Assembly (NCBI RefSeq): GCF_012843315.1
Contig: NZ_JABAEX010000007.1
Coordinates: forward strand, 42,086-106,085
Length of the DNA stretch: 64,000 nucleotides
Source of the DNA: Streptococcus sp. WB01_FAA12
GTDB taxonomy: Bacteria; Bacillota; Bacilli; Lactobacillales; Streptococcaceae
Direction of reading: 5' to 3'
Shown: in pieces, positions 31,882-39,689 of the stretch
How the letters are laid out: every line of letters starts with the position of its first letter
How positions within the stretch are numbered: position 1 is the first letter of the stretch
Made by a program: the position numbers and the translations under genes
The notes under the pieces: model-generated
Database searches by the model: none
Seen by the model: the letters and a program-made list of their open reading frames with translations, nothing else
What the model was told of the DNA's origin: nothing

Positions 31882-32137
31882 AAAATAAAAAGCACCTATA
31901 ACAGGTGCAATTTACTTGCTTACTGAACTCATCGATTTAATTCCCCTTTTAGTTACCCTTTGCATTTTCTATACTTATTTATAAGCAATAAACTTTTGTA
32001 GAAACAGGGCAAAAAACTGAGCAGGCTTAGTCCTGTTTTTCTGTACCTATTAAGTAGGAAGATAACAAAATGCTTTAATTTTAAGAAATATCTTACAGAA
32101 AGCCTACAACAGTGGGCTTTTTGCTTTGTCTTAAAAA
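31882..32137. repeat. Satellite right-end direct repeat, copy 2 (256 bp), with candidate attR
   Basis: Second copy of the element at 30327-30580, with the core CCCTTTTAGTTACCC at 31944-31958 identical to attL. Similarity to copy 1 extends about 60 bp left and about 180 bp right of the core, weaker between 31960 and 32015. Confidence 0.85.
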
Positions 32138-32170
32138 ACTATAGAACATTTCTTAACTGTGAAGGAGGAT

Positions 32171-32204
32171 AAAAAAATTCCCTGCAAAATGAAATTGCAA
32201 GGAA
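32171..32204 (-). terminator. Terminator of the HXXEE gene
   Basis: Read on the minus strand, TTCCTTGCAA pairs with TTGCAGGGAA (one wobble) and is followed by seven T residues, just past the gene's stop. Confidence 0.8.
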
Positions 32205-32210
32205 CTTTTG

Positions 32211-32729
32211 TTAATGGTTATGGGCAAGCCAGGTGGAATACTTTTTCCCAAGCCAGAGAGCAAAGAGGAGATTGATGACGACGATGCCTGAACCGACCAG
32301 TGAAAATAGGAAAAATTCGCTAGTCGAAACCTGCCACAAATGCACGATGTCTGTAATCAAATAAGCACTGATAGGAAAACAAAGGATAGAAGTGATTAGA
32401 GCAGGAATATACTTGCGGAGAAGAATTGATTGTCCAATATGGAGCAAGAGATGAAGCGCGAAGGCCGCAAATCCTCCTAACCAAACCAATTCGAGCGCTC
32501 TAGATTGAGTAAAAAACGCTAATAAAGTGATGGTTAAGACAAGGAAAAATTCTTCAAAAACAGCAAGGGCAAATCCCTCTGTTGTAATTCCTTTGTGAAT
32601 CTTGAGAATAGCTGGAGCCTTTTGGGTCAGTAAGGTTTTGTTGAGACGGATCCAAGGGACAAGACCGATAATTTCTTCCATATCGTGAAAGATAAAAAGT
32701 AGAGGAAACATCCAAAGATAAAACGCCAT
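32211..32729 (-). CDS. HXXEE-domain membrane protein
   Basis: 172 residues. The motif HDMEE near the N-terminus (FIFHDMEEIIGLVPWI) defines the HXXEE domain, and four to five hydrophobic helices follow (for example AVFEEFFLVLTITLLAFFT and LFSLVGSGIVVINLLFALWL). The conserved His and Glu pairs suggest metal binding within the membrane, but no reaction is known. It is the first chromosomal gene right of the satellite and is monocistronic, bounded by two terminators. Confidence 0.78.
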   Translation of the reverse strand: MAFYLWMFPLLFIFHDMEEIIGLVPWIRLNKTLLTQKAPAILKIHKGITTEGFALAVFEEFFLVLTITLLAFFTQSRALELVWLGGFAAFALHLLLHIGQSILLRKYIPALITSILCFPISAYLITDIVHLWQVSTSEFFLFSLVGSGIVVINLLFALWLGKKYSTWLAHNH

Positions 32730-32770
32730 AAATCTCTCCTGAAAAACTATAGATCGCTAACCAATAAAGC

Positions 32771-32794
32771 AAAAAACGCCCAGTAAGGCGTTTT
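32771..32794. terminator. Terminator after rpmG
   Basis: AAAACGCC-CAGTAA-GGCGTTTT with A and T flanks; serves the minus-strand rpmG transcript and lies just upstream of the HXXEE gene. Confidence 0.85.
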
Positions 32795-32807
32795 GAGTTA
32801 GGTGTGC

Positions 32808-32957
32808 TTATTTAACTTCTGTAAACACTACGTGTTTGCGAAGTTTTGGTGAGTATTTCTTCAATTGAAGACGGTCTGGAGTGTTACGTTTGTTTTTAGA
32901 AGTAAGGTACAAGCGTTCACCAGATTCTTTGTGTTCAAGTGTAATATTTACGCGCAT
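32808..32957 (-). CDS. rpmG: 50S ribosomal protein bL33
   Basis: 49 residues: [20 protein letters not shown] and [20 protein letters not shown] are diagnostic. This paralogue lacks the CxxC zinc pairs (C-minus form), so it can work when zinc is scarce. AGGGAGATACC precedes the ATG. It follows rpmF by 15 bases on the minus strand, the usual rpmF-rpmG pair. Confidence 0.95.
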
Positions 32958-32972
32958 GGTATCTCCCTTCTA

Positions 32973-33155
32973 TTATTCAGCTGATGCAGCTTTAGCGATT
33001 TTACGTCCTTTGTAGTATCCTTTAAGTGATACGCGGTGAGAACGTGAGTAATCTCCAGTAGTTTCGTCAAAGTTTACAGATGGAGCTGTTACTTTGTAGT
33101 GTGTACGACGTTTGTTTTTCTTCGCTTTTGAAGTGCGACGTGCAGGTACTGCCAT
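32973..33155 (-). CDS. rpmF: 50S ribosomal protein bL32
   Basis: 60 residues beginning [20 protein letters not shown], the standard bL32 N-terminus. The zinc cysteines of the C-plus form are absent ([12 protein letters not shown]), matching the zinc-free rpmG beside it. TAAAGGAGAAATC precedes the ATG. First gene of the rpmF-rpmG transcript. Strong codon bias. Confidence 0.96.
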
Positions 33156-33290
33156 TTTGATTTCTCCTTTAGATATTTAAATTCGATTCAATCTAGTGAT
33201 TTTCATCAACCATATTAGAATAACACATTTTTTTTGTAAAGTAAAGTTACTTGACAAAAAAAGATGAAAAAATTAGAAGTTGTTAATCGG

Positions 33291-33305
33291 AATTTTCTGA
33301 AAATT
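33291..33305. promoter_or_regulatory. CodY box
   Basis: AATTTTCTGAAAATT is an exact match to the CodY consensus AATTTTCWGAAAATT. It ends 37 bases before the ilvD -10 hexamer. CodY represses branched-chain amino-acid synthesis when isoleucine and GTP are plentiful, so control of ilvD is expected. Confidence 0.88.
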
Positions 33306-33325
33306 CAAGAATTTTATTCTGTTCA

Positions 33326-33348
33326 TTGCTTTTGAAATGTGCTATAAT
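33326..33348 (+). promoter_or_regulatory. ilvD promoter (extended -10)
   Basis: TGCTATAAT at 33340-33348 is an extended -10; the -35 region (TTCATT or TGTTCA) is weak. Located 27 bases before the ilvD ATG. Confidence 0.7.
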
Positions 33349-33375
33349 AGTAAAAACTGAAACGGGAGGAATAAG

Positions 33376-35079
33376 ATGACTGAATTAGATAAACGTCACC
33401 GCAGTAGCATTTATGACAGTATGGTTAAATCACCAAACCGTGCCATGCTTCGTGCGACTGGTATGACAGATAAGGACTTTGAAACACCGATTGTTGGGGT
33501 AATTTCGACTTGGGCAGAAAATACGCCATGTAACATTCACTTGCATGATTTTGGGAAATTGGCCAAAGAGGGTGTCAAATCGGCGGGTGCTTGGCCTGTT
33601 CAGTTTGGTACCATTACCGTAGCGGACGGGATTGCCATGGGAACGCCGGGTATGCGTTTCTCTCTAACATCTCGCGATATCATTGCAGACTCAATCGAGG
33701 CGGCTATGGGTGGTCACAACGTGGATGCCTTTGTCGCTATCGGTGGCTGTGACAAGAACATGCCTGGTTCTATGATTGCCATTGCCAACATGGACATTCC
33801 AGCTATTTTCGCCTATGGTGGAACCATTGCACCCGGAAATCTTGATGGAAAAGACATCGATTTGGTTTCTGTCTTTGAGGGAATCGGAAAATGGAACCAC
33901 GGTGATATGACAGCTGAGGACGTGAAACGTCTTGAATGTAATGCCTGCCCTGGCCCTGGTGGCTGTGGTGGTATGTATACAGCTAATACCATGGCGACTG
34001 CTATCGAAGTTCTCGGTATGAGTTTGCCAGGATCTTCATCTCACCCAGCTGAATCAGCTGACAAGAAAGAAGATATCGAAGCAGCAGGACGTGCTGTTGT
34101 TAAGATGCTGGAGCTTGGTCTCAAACCATCAGATATCTTGACTCGTGAAGCCTTTGAAGATGCTATCACAGTAACCATGGCTCTAGGTGGGTCAACCAAT
34201 GCGACTCTTCACTTGCTTGCCATTGCCCATGCCGCCAATGTTGACTTGTCACTTGAGGACTTCAATACGATCCAAGAGCGTGTGCCTCACTTGGCCGACT
34301 TGAAACCTTCTGGTCAGTATGTCTTCCAAGACCTCTACGAAGTCGGTGGGGTTCCAGCGGTCATGAAGTACTTGCTGGCAAATGGTTTCCTTCATGGCGA
34401 CCGCATCACATGTACTGGTAAGACCGTTGCTGAAAACTTGGCCGATTTTGCAGACCTTACACCAGGTCAAAAAGTTATCATGCCACTGGAAAATCCAAAA
34501 CGTGCAGACGGACCATTGATTATCTTGAACGGGAACCTTGCCCCTGATGGAGCAGTTGCCAAGGTATCAGGTGTTAAAGTTCGTCGTCACGTTGGACCGG
34601 CTAAAGTCTTTGACTCAGAAGAAGATGCTATTCAGGCTGTCTTGACAGACGAAATCGTTGATGGCGATGTTGTCGTTGTGCGTTTCGTTGGACCTAAGGG
34701 AGGTCCTGGTATGCCTGAGATGCTGTCACTTTCATCCATGATCGTTGGTAAAGGTCAAGGAGACAAGGTTGCCCTCTTGACAGACGGACGCTTCTCTGGT
34801 GGTACTTATGGTCTGGTTGTTGGACATATCGCTCCTGAAGCTCAGGATGGTGGACCAATTGCCTACCTTCGTACAGGTGATATCGTTACGGTTGACCAAG
34901 ATACCAAAGAAATTTCCATGGCCGTATCCGAAGAAGAACTTGAAAAACGCAAGGCAGAAACAACCTTGCCACCACTATACAGCCGTGGTGTCCTCGGTAA
35001 ATATGCCCATATCGTATCATCTGCTTCACGCGGAGCTGTGACAGACTTCTGGAATATGGACAAGTCAGGTAAAAAATAA
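33376..35079 (+). CDS. ilvD: Dihydroxy-acid dehydratase
   Basis: 567-residue iron-sulfur enzyme that dehydrates dihydroxy-isovalerate and dihydroxy-methylvalerate in isoleucine, valine and pantothenate synthesis. Cluster and active-site motifs are visible: [39 protein letters not shown] and GRFSGGTYG. Full length for the family. ACGGGAGGAATAAG precedes the ATG. It stands alone, without other ilv genes, and carries a CodY box and its own terminator. Confidence 0.97.
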   Translation: MTELDKRHRSSIYDSMVKSPNRAMLRATGMTDKDFETPIVGVISTWAENTPCNIHLHDFGKLAKEGVKSAGAWPVQFGTITVADGIAMGTPGMRFSLTSRDIIADSIEAAMGGHNVDAFVAIGGCDKNMPGSMIAIANMDIPAIFAYGGTIAPGNLDGKDIDLVSVFEGIGKWNHGDMTAEDVKRLECNACPGPGGCGGMYTANTMATAIEVLGMSLPGSSSHPAESADKKEDIEAAGRAVVKMLELGLKPSDILTREAFEDAITVTMALGGSTNATLHLLAIAHAANVDLSLEDFNTIQERVPHLADLKPSGQYVFQDLYEVGGVPAVMKYLLANGFLHGDRITCTGKTVAENLADFADLTPGQKVIMPLENPKRADGPLIILNGNLAPDGAVAKVSGVKVRRHVGPAKVFDSEEDAIQAVLTDEIVDGDVVVVRFVGPKGGPGMPEMLSLSSMIVGKGQGDKVALLTDGRFSGGTYGLVVGHIAPEAQDGGPIAYLRTGDIVTVDQDTKEISMAVSEEELEKRKAETTLPPLYSRGVLGKYAHIVSSASRGAVTDFWNMDKSGKK

Positions 35080-35083
35080 ACTC

Positions 35084-35113
35084 AAAAAGCAAGCCATTTT
35101 GGCTTGCTTTTTT
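35084..35113 (+). terminator. ilvD terminator
   Basis: AAAGCAAGCC pairs with GGCTTGCTTT around ATTTT and continues with T residues. Confidence 0.92.
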
Positions 35114-35140
35114 TCATCTTCAAAAGTGATTTGCCTGCTT

Positions 35141-35247
35141 ATACTCAATAAAAATCAAAGAGCAAACTAGAAAGCTAGGCGCAGGCAGTACTTGAGTACG
35201 ACAAGCCGACGCTGACGTGGTTTGAATTTGATTTTTGAAGAGTATTA
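35141..35247. repeat. Short BOX element overlapping a stop codon
   Basis: Starts ATACTCAATAAAAATCAAAG and ends TTTTTGAAGAGTATTA, with the CCGACGCTGACGTGG part of the module used for BOX-PCR. At about 107 bp it lacks the middle of a full BOX. Its last three bases are the TAA of the minus-strand MIP18-family gene. Confidence 0.82.
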
Positions 35248-35586
35248 ACGAGGTGGCAGTCCAAGGGCAATACGGCCGTAGCGACTGATTCGTGTGATCT
35301 TCCAGGCAGGCGACCAGGTAACTTCAACCTTGACATCTTCGATACCCTCGATTTGTTTCAAACCTGCGACGATTTCGATAGGCAGGCTTTCGGCGCAATC
35401 GCAGGCAGTATCAGTGAAAGTCATGACAATCTTGCAGAGACCTGTTTCGTCCAGATTGATTTCATAAATCAAGCCCAGATTGTAAACATCCAATTCCACA
35501 TCTGTATCAAAAACCTTCTCTAGTTTTTCGATAATTTGGTCTTGCAAGGCCAAAGCGCGGTCATTGATTTTGATATCGTCTCTCAT
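35245..35586 (-). CDS. MIP18-family (DUF59) iron-sulfur assembly factor
   Basis: 113 residues with the DUF59/MIP18 fold: FDTDVELDVYNLGLIYEINL, KIVMTFTDTACDCAESLPIE and VEVTWSPAWKITRIS. The Cys pair in TACDCAE corresponds to the conserved metal/cluster cysteine region. Family members help insert iron-sulfur clusters (SufT/PaaD-like). It is convergent with ilvD, itself an iron-sulfur enzyme, but no functional link is shown. Its stop codon is supplied by a BOX element. Confidence 0.85.
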   Translation of the reverse strand: MRDDIKINDRALALQDQIIEKLEKVFDTDVELDVYNLGLIYEINLDETGLCKIVMTFTDTACDCAESLPIEIVAGLKQIEGIEDVKVEVTWSPAWKITRISRYGRIALGLPPR

Positions 35587-35753
35587 TACAGTCCCTCCAC
35601 CTGATAAATATCCTCTATTTTCTCATAATTCTGACAATTTAGCAAGTTTTTGATGAATTTTCTGAAAAGACTCTCTTGAGATTTTCTACTCTCACTGTTT
35701 TAATCCCTTTATTTATGGTAAAATAAGACTATTAAGTTTAAAGAGGATTCCCT

Positions 35754-37034
35754 ATGAAATTACAAAAACCAAAAGGAACGCAGGATATTTTACCTGCTGA
35801 ATCTGCCAAGTGGCAGTACGTTGAGGGCTTTGCCCGTGAAATTTTCAAGCGCTATAACTATGCAGAAGTGCGTACGCCTATTTTTGAGCATTACGAGGTC
35901 ATCAGTCGCTCTGTCGGAGATACGACGGATATCGTAACCAAGGAAATGTACGATTTCTATGACAAGGGTGACCGCCATATCACTCTTCGTCCAGAAGGAA
36001 CTGCGCCCGTTGTCCGTTCCTATGTGGAAAATAAACTCTTTGCTCCAGAAGTGCAAAAGCCAAGTAAGTTCTATTACATGGGACCTATGTTCCGTTATGA
36101 GCGTCCGCAAGCAGGTCGTTTGCGTCAGTTCCACCAGATTGGTGTCGAGTGCTTTGGCTCAAGCAATCCAGCTACCGATGTGGAAACCATCGCTATGGCA
36201 GCTCATTTCTTGAAAGAAATCGGCATCCAAGGTGTCAAACTACACCTCAACACTCTTGGAAATCCTGAGAGCCGTGCGGCTTACCGTCAAGCCTTGATTG
36301 ATTATTTGACACCGCTCAAGGAGACCCTATCTAAGGATAGCCAACGTCGCTTGGAGGAAAATCCTCTCCGTGTCTTGGACTCTAAGGAAAAAGAAGACAA
36401 GGTGGCTGTGGAGAATGCGCCGTCTATCTTGGACTTCCTTGATGAAGAAAGTCAAGCTCATTTTGATGCTGTGCGTCAGATGTTGGAAAATCTGGGTGTA
36501 GACTATATCATCGATACCAATATGGTTCGTGGTCTGGACTACTACAACCACACGATTTTCGAGTTTATCACTGAAATCGAGGGCAATGAATTGACGGTCT
36601 GTGCAGGAGGTCGCTACGATGGCTTGGTTTCCTACTTTGGTGGCCCTGAGACTGCTGGATTTGGTTTTGGACTTGGTGTAGAGCGTCTGCTCCTCATCCT
36701 TGAAAAACAAGGTGTGGCCCTTCCTATCGAGAACGCTCTAGATGTCTATATCGCAGTCTTGGGTGAAGACGCAAATGTCAAGGCCTTGGAGTTGGTACAG
36801 GCTCTTCGCCAACAAGGATTCAAAGCAGAGCGTGATTACCTCAACCGTAAACTCAAAGCTCAGTTCAAGTCAGCCGATGTTTTTGCTGCTAAGACCCTCA
36901 TTACTCTCGGAGAGAGCGAAGTCGAAAGCGGACAAGTGACGGTCAAGAACAACCAAACCCGAGAAGAAGTGCAAGTGTCACTTGATGCTATCAATCAAAA
37001 TTTCTCAGAAACCTTTGAAAAATTAGGCTTTTAA
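35754..37034 (+). CDS. hisS: Histidyl-tRNA synthetase
   Basis: 426-residue class II synthetase. Motif 1 region [19 protein letters not shown], motif 2 with [18 protein letters not shown] and [19 protein letters not shown], the histidine-specific [13 protein letters not shown], motif 3 [15 protein letters not shown], and the C-terminal anticodon-binding domain from about 330. AAGAGGATTCCCT precedes the ATG. The 167-base gap upstream has a -10-like TAAAAT but no room for a T-box. Confidence 0.97.
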   Translation: MKLQKPKGTQDILPAESAKWQYVEGFAREIFKRYNYAEVRTPIFEHYEVISRSVGDTTDIVTKEMYDFYDKGDRHITLRPEGTAPVVRSYVENKLFAPEVQKPSKFYYMGPMFRYERPQAGRLRQFHQIGVECFGSSNPATDVETIAMAAHFLKEIGIQGVKLHLNTLGNPESRAAYRQALIDYLTPLKETLSKDSQRRLEENPLRVLDSKEKEDKVAVENAPSILDFLDEESQAHFDAVRQMLENLGVDYIIDTNMVRGLDYYNHTIFEFITEIEGNELTVCAGGRYDGLVSYFGGPETAGFGFGLGVERLLLILEKQGVALPIENALDVYIAVLGEDANVKALELVQALRQQGFKAERDYLNRKLKAQFKSADVFAAKTLITLGESEVESGQVTVKNNQTREEVQVSLDAINQNFSETFEKLGF

Positions 37035-37048
37035 TAGTATCTAAAACT

Positions 37049-37080
37049 GGTCAGGATCATATTCCTGACCGTTTTCTTTT
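37049..37080 (+). terminator. hisS terminator
   Basis: GGTCAGGA-TCATAT-TCCTGACC followed by GTTTTCTTTT. Confidence 0.9.
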
Positions 37081-37103
37081 GCAAAATGACAAAAATCTTA
37101 AGC

Positions 37104-37129
37104 TTTTTGACAAATATGATTATCAAAAA
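37104..37129. promoter_or_regulatory. Inverted repeat upstream of the XRE operon
   Basis: TTTTTGA (37104-37110) and TCAAAAA (37123-37129) are separated by 12 bases and overlap TTGACA. TACAAT lies at 37143. This is a candidate operator for the regulator encoded next. Confidence 0.5.
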
Positions 37130-37181
37130 TAAAAAGATATGTTACAATGAAATCAAGATAAGAACAAAGGAGAAAAAAGAC

Positions 37182-37385
37182 ATGCTAAAAAATCGTCTAA
37201 AAGAGCTTCGGGCTCGCGATGGCCTGAATCAAACAGAGCTGGCCAAACTAGCTGGCGTGTCCAGGCAAACCATCAGCTTGCTTGAGCGGGATGAGTACAC
37301 GCCATCCATCGTCATTGCCCTGAAGATTGCTCAGATATTCAATGAGCCAGTCGAGTCAGTCTTTCGCTTAGAGGAGGATGAGTGA
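37182..37385 (+). CDS. XRE-family small transcription regulator
   Basis: 67 residues from the ATG at 37182, with AAAGGAGA upstream. A single helix-turn-helix domain, RDGLNQTELAKLAGVSRQTI then SLLERDEYTPSIVIALKIA, of the YozG/Cro-like type often placed in front of small membrane-protein operons. Its TGA is joined to the next gene as TGATG. It probably represses its own operon. Confidence 0.88.
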   Translation: MLKNRLKELRARDGLNQTELAKLAGVSRQTISLLERDEYTPSIVIALKIAQIFNEPVESVFRLEEDE

Positions 37386-37588
37386 TGAACAAGTATAAAG
37401 TGATTTATTATCTATCTATAGTTGTGTTTATCGTAAATCTTTTGGCTATGATTGGAAGCCTATTTGGTTGGTTTACAATTGTTGAAAGTAAATACCTCTT
37501 CTGGATTAACATAGTTTTACTATTAGTCTTTAGATGGGTAGAGAGAAAGATAAAGTTTAAAGAGATTGTAAAAGGAGAAAAGTTATGA
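37385..37588 (+). CDS. Small two-helix membrane protein
   Basis: 67 residues from the ATG at 37385. Two hydrophobic helices (IYYLSIVVFIVNLLAMIGSL and YLFWINIVLLLVFRWV) and a basic tail (ERKIKFKEIVKGEKL). No family recognised with certainty. It overlaps the XRE stop by one base and the next start by four (ATGA), so expression is tightly linked. Confidence 0.7.
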   Translation: MNKYKVIYYLSIVVFIVNLLAMIGSLFGWFTIVESKYLFWINIVLLLVFRWVERKIKFKEIVKGEKL

Positions 37589-37935
37589 AAGAGTTTTCAG
37601 CGGGTTTTCAAGTCGATACTGAACACAAAGCACTTGCAGGTGTTTGTGCAGGTTTAGGAAATTATTTTAACATTCAAGCCAATATCGTTCGTTTGGTGAC
37701 AGTTTTGTTGTTTCTCTCTTCTACAGAGATTGGTATTTTAACAGTTACAGCCTATGCTTATCTAGCAGGTTGGCTTGGCAATGAACCCTTGGGGGATGGA
37801 GCAAAAAAAGCTAGAAACCAAGCTATTCTCTTACTTGCTGTTTGTTTGATTTTGGTGTCACTTGGAACAGAAGGCTTGACAGCTATTTTTGAATCAGGTA
37901 AAGCCTTTGGTCAATGGTTGTCTGGCTTGTTATAG
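37585..37935 (+). CDS. PspC-domain membrane protein
   Basis: 116 residues. The PspC domain spans residues 8-70: HKALAGVCAGLGNYFNIQAN, then VRLVTVLLFLSS, and a second helix near residues 80-98 (ILLLAVCLILVSLGTEGL). PspC proteins sense or relay envelope stress (LiaFSR and phage-shock related). AAAGGAGAAAAG precedes the ATG. Confidence 0.88.
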   Translation: MKEFSAGFQVDTEHKALAGVCAGLGNYFNIQANIVRLVTVLLFLSSTEIGILTVTAYAYLAGWLGNEPLGDGAKKARNQAILLLAVCLILVSLGTEGLTAIFESGKAFGQWLSGLL

Positions 37936-37949
37936 AAAGAGGCTAAAAT

Positions 37950-38651
37950 ATGGATAAGAAACATATCATTTTTGCACTGAAAGTTTTTATTGCCGGAGTT
38001 TTATTAGGAATACTTGCCGGAGCTCTTAAAGTTAATCCTTTAAGTATCAATCAAGAGCAAGTAATCTCTGCCTTGTTCTCAATCTTTTTTGGTCTAGGGC
38101 TGATTACGGCAACTCTAACCTTTTATTTTATTAGAAAAAGCAATAAGGCCTATCAAAACTATCAAAGAGAAGAAGAGGACGAAGAAAACGAACAAGACTA
38201 TCTTGCTATGTATCGTTTCTTGGATTATGGTACAGTGGCTTGGAATGTTTCCCAAATTAGTATGCTATTCTGTATGATTTTAGACTTAGGAAGATTCGGC
38301 ATATCAGCAACATCCTTACTTGTGATAGTTGTAAGTATTTGGTCGGGTGTTTACTGCCTAAAAATCACCAGCAAGATTCGTAACTATAAACTTTCTGTTA
38401 TGGCGACTCCAAAGGAAGTTTTGGAATACCTCGATACTTATGATGAGGGAGAAAAACAGGCTGAGATGGAAGAAGCTTACTTGATCTTATTCAAGGTCAA
38501 TCAGCTCATTATACCAGGTATCTATATTGTCTTAGTAGTTCTATCTATGGTATTAGGACAAGTACAGTTGGTTGCTCTGCTCGTGGCAGTTGTCATCCAT
38601 TTGTATACCAATGTTGCACAATTGCGAAAAACAAAACGTTATTTCAAATAG
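37950..38651 (+). CDS. DUF3169 membrane protein
   Basis: 233 residues with six predicted membrane helices; the first two (AGVLLGILAGALKVN and LFSIFFGLGLITATLTFYF) are followed by an acidic loop (REEEDEENEQDY). DUF3169 proteins are found next to XRE regulators in streptococci and have no assigned function. It lies 14 bases after the PspC gene. Confidence 0.75.
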   Translation: MDKKHIIFALKVFIAGVLLGILAGALKVNPLSINQEQVISALFSIFFGLGLITATLTFYFIRKSNKAYQNYQREEEDEENEQDYLAMYRFLDYGTVAWNVSQISMLFCMILDLGRFGISATSLLVIVVSIWSGVYCLKITSKIRNYKLSVMATPKEVLEYLDTYDEGEKQAEMEEAYLILFKVNQLIIPGIYIVLVVLSMVLGQVQLVALLVAVVIHLYTNVAQLRKTKRYFK

Positions 38652-38660
38652 GAGGCCCAT

Positions 38661-39302
38661 ATGAAATTACTTAAAAATCTTGGCTGGTTTCTTCTAGCTG
38701 TTCTATCCTTTTTCTTTGGTTATGGTCTGGTTCAGAGTATGGCACTGTCAGCTCTTGGACTAGGGGCTTCAATCTATGGAGTCTTGCCACTTTATATCGC
38801 CCTGTCAGGAGCCTATGTTTATGGAGTTTACAAGTGGTATCAGACAGAAAAGGTTAGCATCCAGACGACTGCTTTTAATCGTTATATCTGGTTGCCTACT
38901 CTGGTTTTGCTAGTGGCGATTACAGCCCAGTTCTATTTGCCAGATGATCCGTCGGCTAATCAACAGACTGTATCACAATTGACACTAGCTCAGCCTGCAT
39001 TTGGTTTCTTTATGGTGGTGGTCTTTGCTCCTCTGACGGAAGAACTCATTTTTAGAGGGATGCTGGCGCGCTATCTCTTTCCTATGCAGGACAATAGCAA
39101 ACAGACAGCTCTGTTTCTTCTTGTATCGAGTGTCCTTTTTGCCTTGATTCATTTTCCAGGGACTTTGCAACAGTTTTTAGTCTATGCTAGTCTGGGATTG
39201 AGTTTAGGCCTGGCTTATGTGAGTCGAAAAGGCCTTCTTTACAGCATTTCTTTACATGCTTTGAATAATTTAATCGGCTTTTTGATGATACTCATGCTAT
39301 AA
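38661..39302 (+). CDS. CPBP-family intramembrane protease (CAAX/Abi type)
   Basis: 213 residues, about six membrane helices, with the three CPBP motifs: PLTEELIFRGML (EExxxR), FALIHF (FxxxH) and LHALNNLIG (HxxxN). These glutamate/histidine proteases include streptococcal bacteriocin-immunity and processing proteins. AGGAGG precedes the ATG. Being in an operon with an XRE regulator and PspC-type proteins, it may process peptides or protect the envelope. Confidence 0.87.
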   Translation: MKLLKNLGWFLLAVLSFFFGYGLVQSMALSALGLGASIYGVLPLYIALSGAYVYGVYKWYQTEKVSIQTTAFNRYIWLPTLVLLVAITAQFYLPDDPSANQQTVSQLTLAQPAFGFFMVVVFAPLTEELIFRGMLARYLFPMQDNSKQTALFLLVSSVLFALIHFPGTLQQFLVYASLGLSLGLAYVSRKGLLYSISLHALNNLIGFLMILML

Positions 39303-39319
39303 TAGAGTCAGGAGGTCAC

Positions 39320-39538
39320 ATGAAACGAGTAATTTTGTTAGCAGTGATACAGGCAGTCGTTCTCTTCTTTATTATCGGGTCACTTGCCTATGCCTTTAAA
39401 GGCGATTTCTTTTACAACTATCTAGCAGTGGTTTTTGCGCCTATTGCTGGAATCTTACGTTTTGCTTCGGCTTATGCGACGGAGATTGTCCTACCCAAAA
39501 AGGCAGCTGAGATTGCCGAAAAGCGTAAAAAAGGTTAA
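39320..39538 (+). CDS. Small membrane protein ending the operon
   Basis: 72 residues with two hydrophobic segments (AVIQAVVLFFIIGSLAYAF and YLAVVFAPIAGILRFASAYA) and a lysine-rich tail (KKAAEIAEKRKKG). AGGAGGTCAC precedes the ATG. No family recognised. Last gene before the terminator at 39554. Confidence 0.7.
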   Translation: MKRVILLAVIQAVVLFFIIGSLAYAFKGDFFYNYLAVVFAPIAGILRFASAYATEIVLPKKAAEIAEKRKKG

Positions 39539-39553
39539 GAATCATAATCAGGG

Positions 39554-39582
39554 AATCCGATGACATTTTCATCGGATTTTTT
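39554..39582 (+). terminator. Terminator of the XRE/PspC operon
   Basis: AATCCGATGA-CATTT-TCATCGGATT followed by TTTT. Confidence 0.92.
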
Positions 39583-39689
39583 GTCTGTTTGTTTTGATTC
39601 CTAAAGTCAATCAAACTTTTCTGCTGATTTTCATGAAGAGCCTGCGCTTTTATGGTAAAATAGTAACAGAATAAAAGAGGAGAGAAACA

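Larger units (their letters stand above)
21249..31958. mobile_element. Phage-satellite-like (PICI-type) integrated element, about 10.7 kb
   Basis: Starts 85 bases after rpsD. Gene order: integrase (minus), repressor (minus), divergent small HTH gene, then a plus-strand series of small phage-type genes including a replication initiator, DnaC-like loader, gp10-like protein, TerS-like N-terminus and ArpU-type activator. No large terminase, portal, major capsid, tail, holin or endolysin gene is present. That pattern is typical of satellites that borrow a helper phage's particles. The sequence CCCTTTTAGTTACCC occurs at both ends (21249-21263 and 31944-31958) and is the best candidate att core. Base composition is more AT-rich than the flanks, with abundant TAG/AGG words. 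Ends are inferred; an empty relative would fix them. Confidence 0.82.

Noticed and set aside
21249..31958. Complete prophage
   Set aside because: No large terminase, portal, major capsid, tail or lysis genes, and too short; satellite is the better reading.
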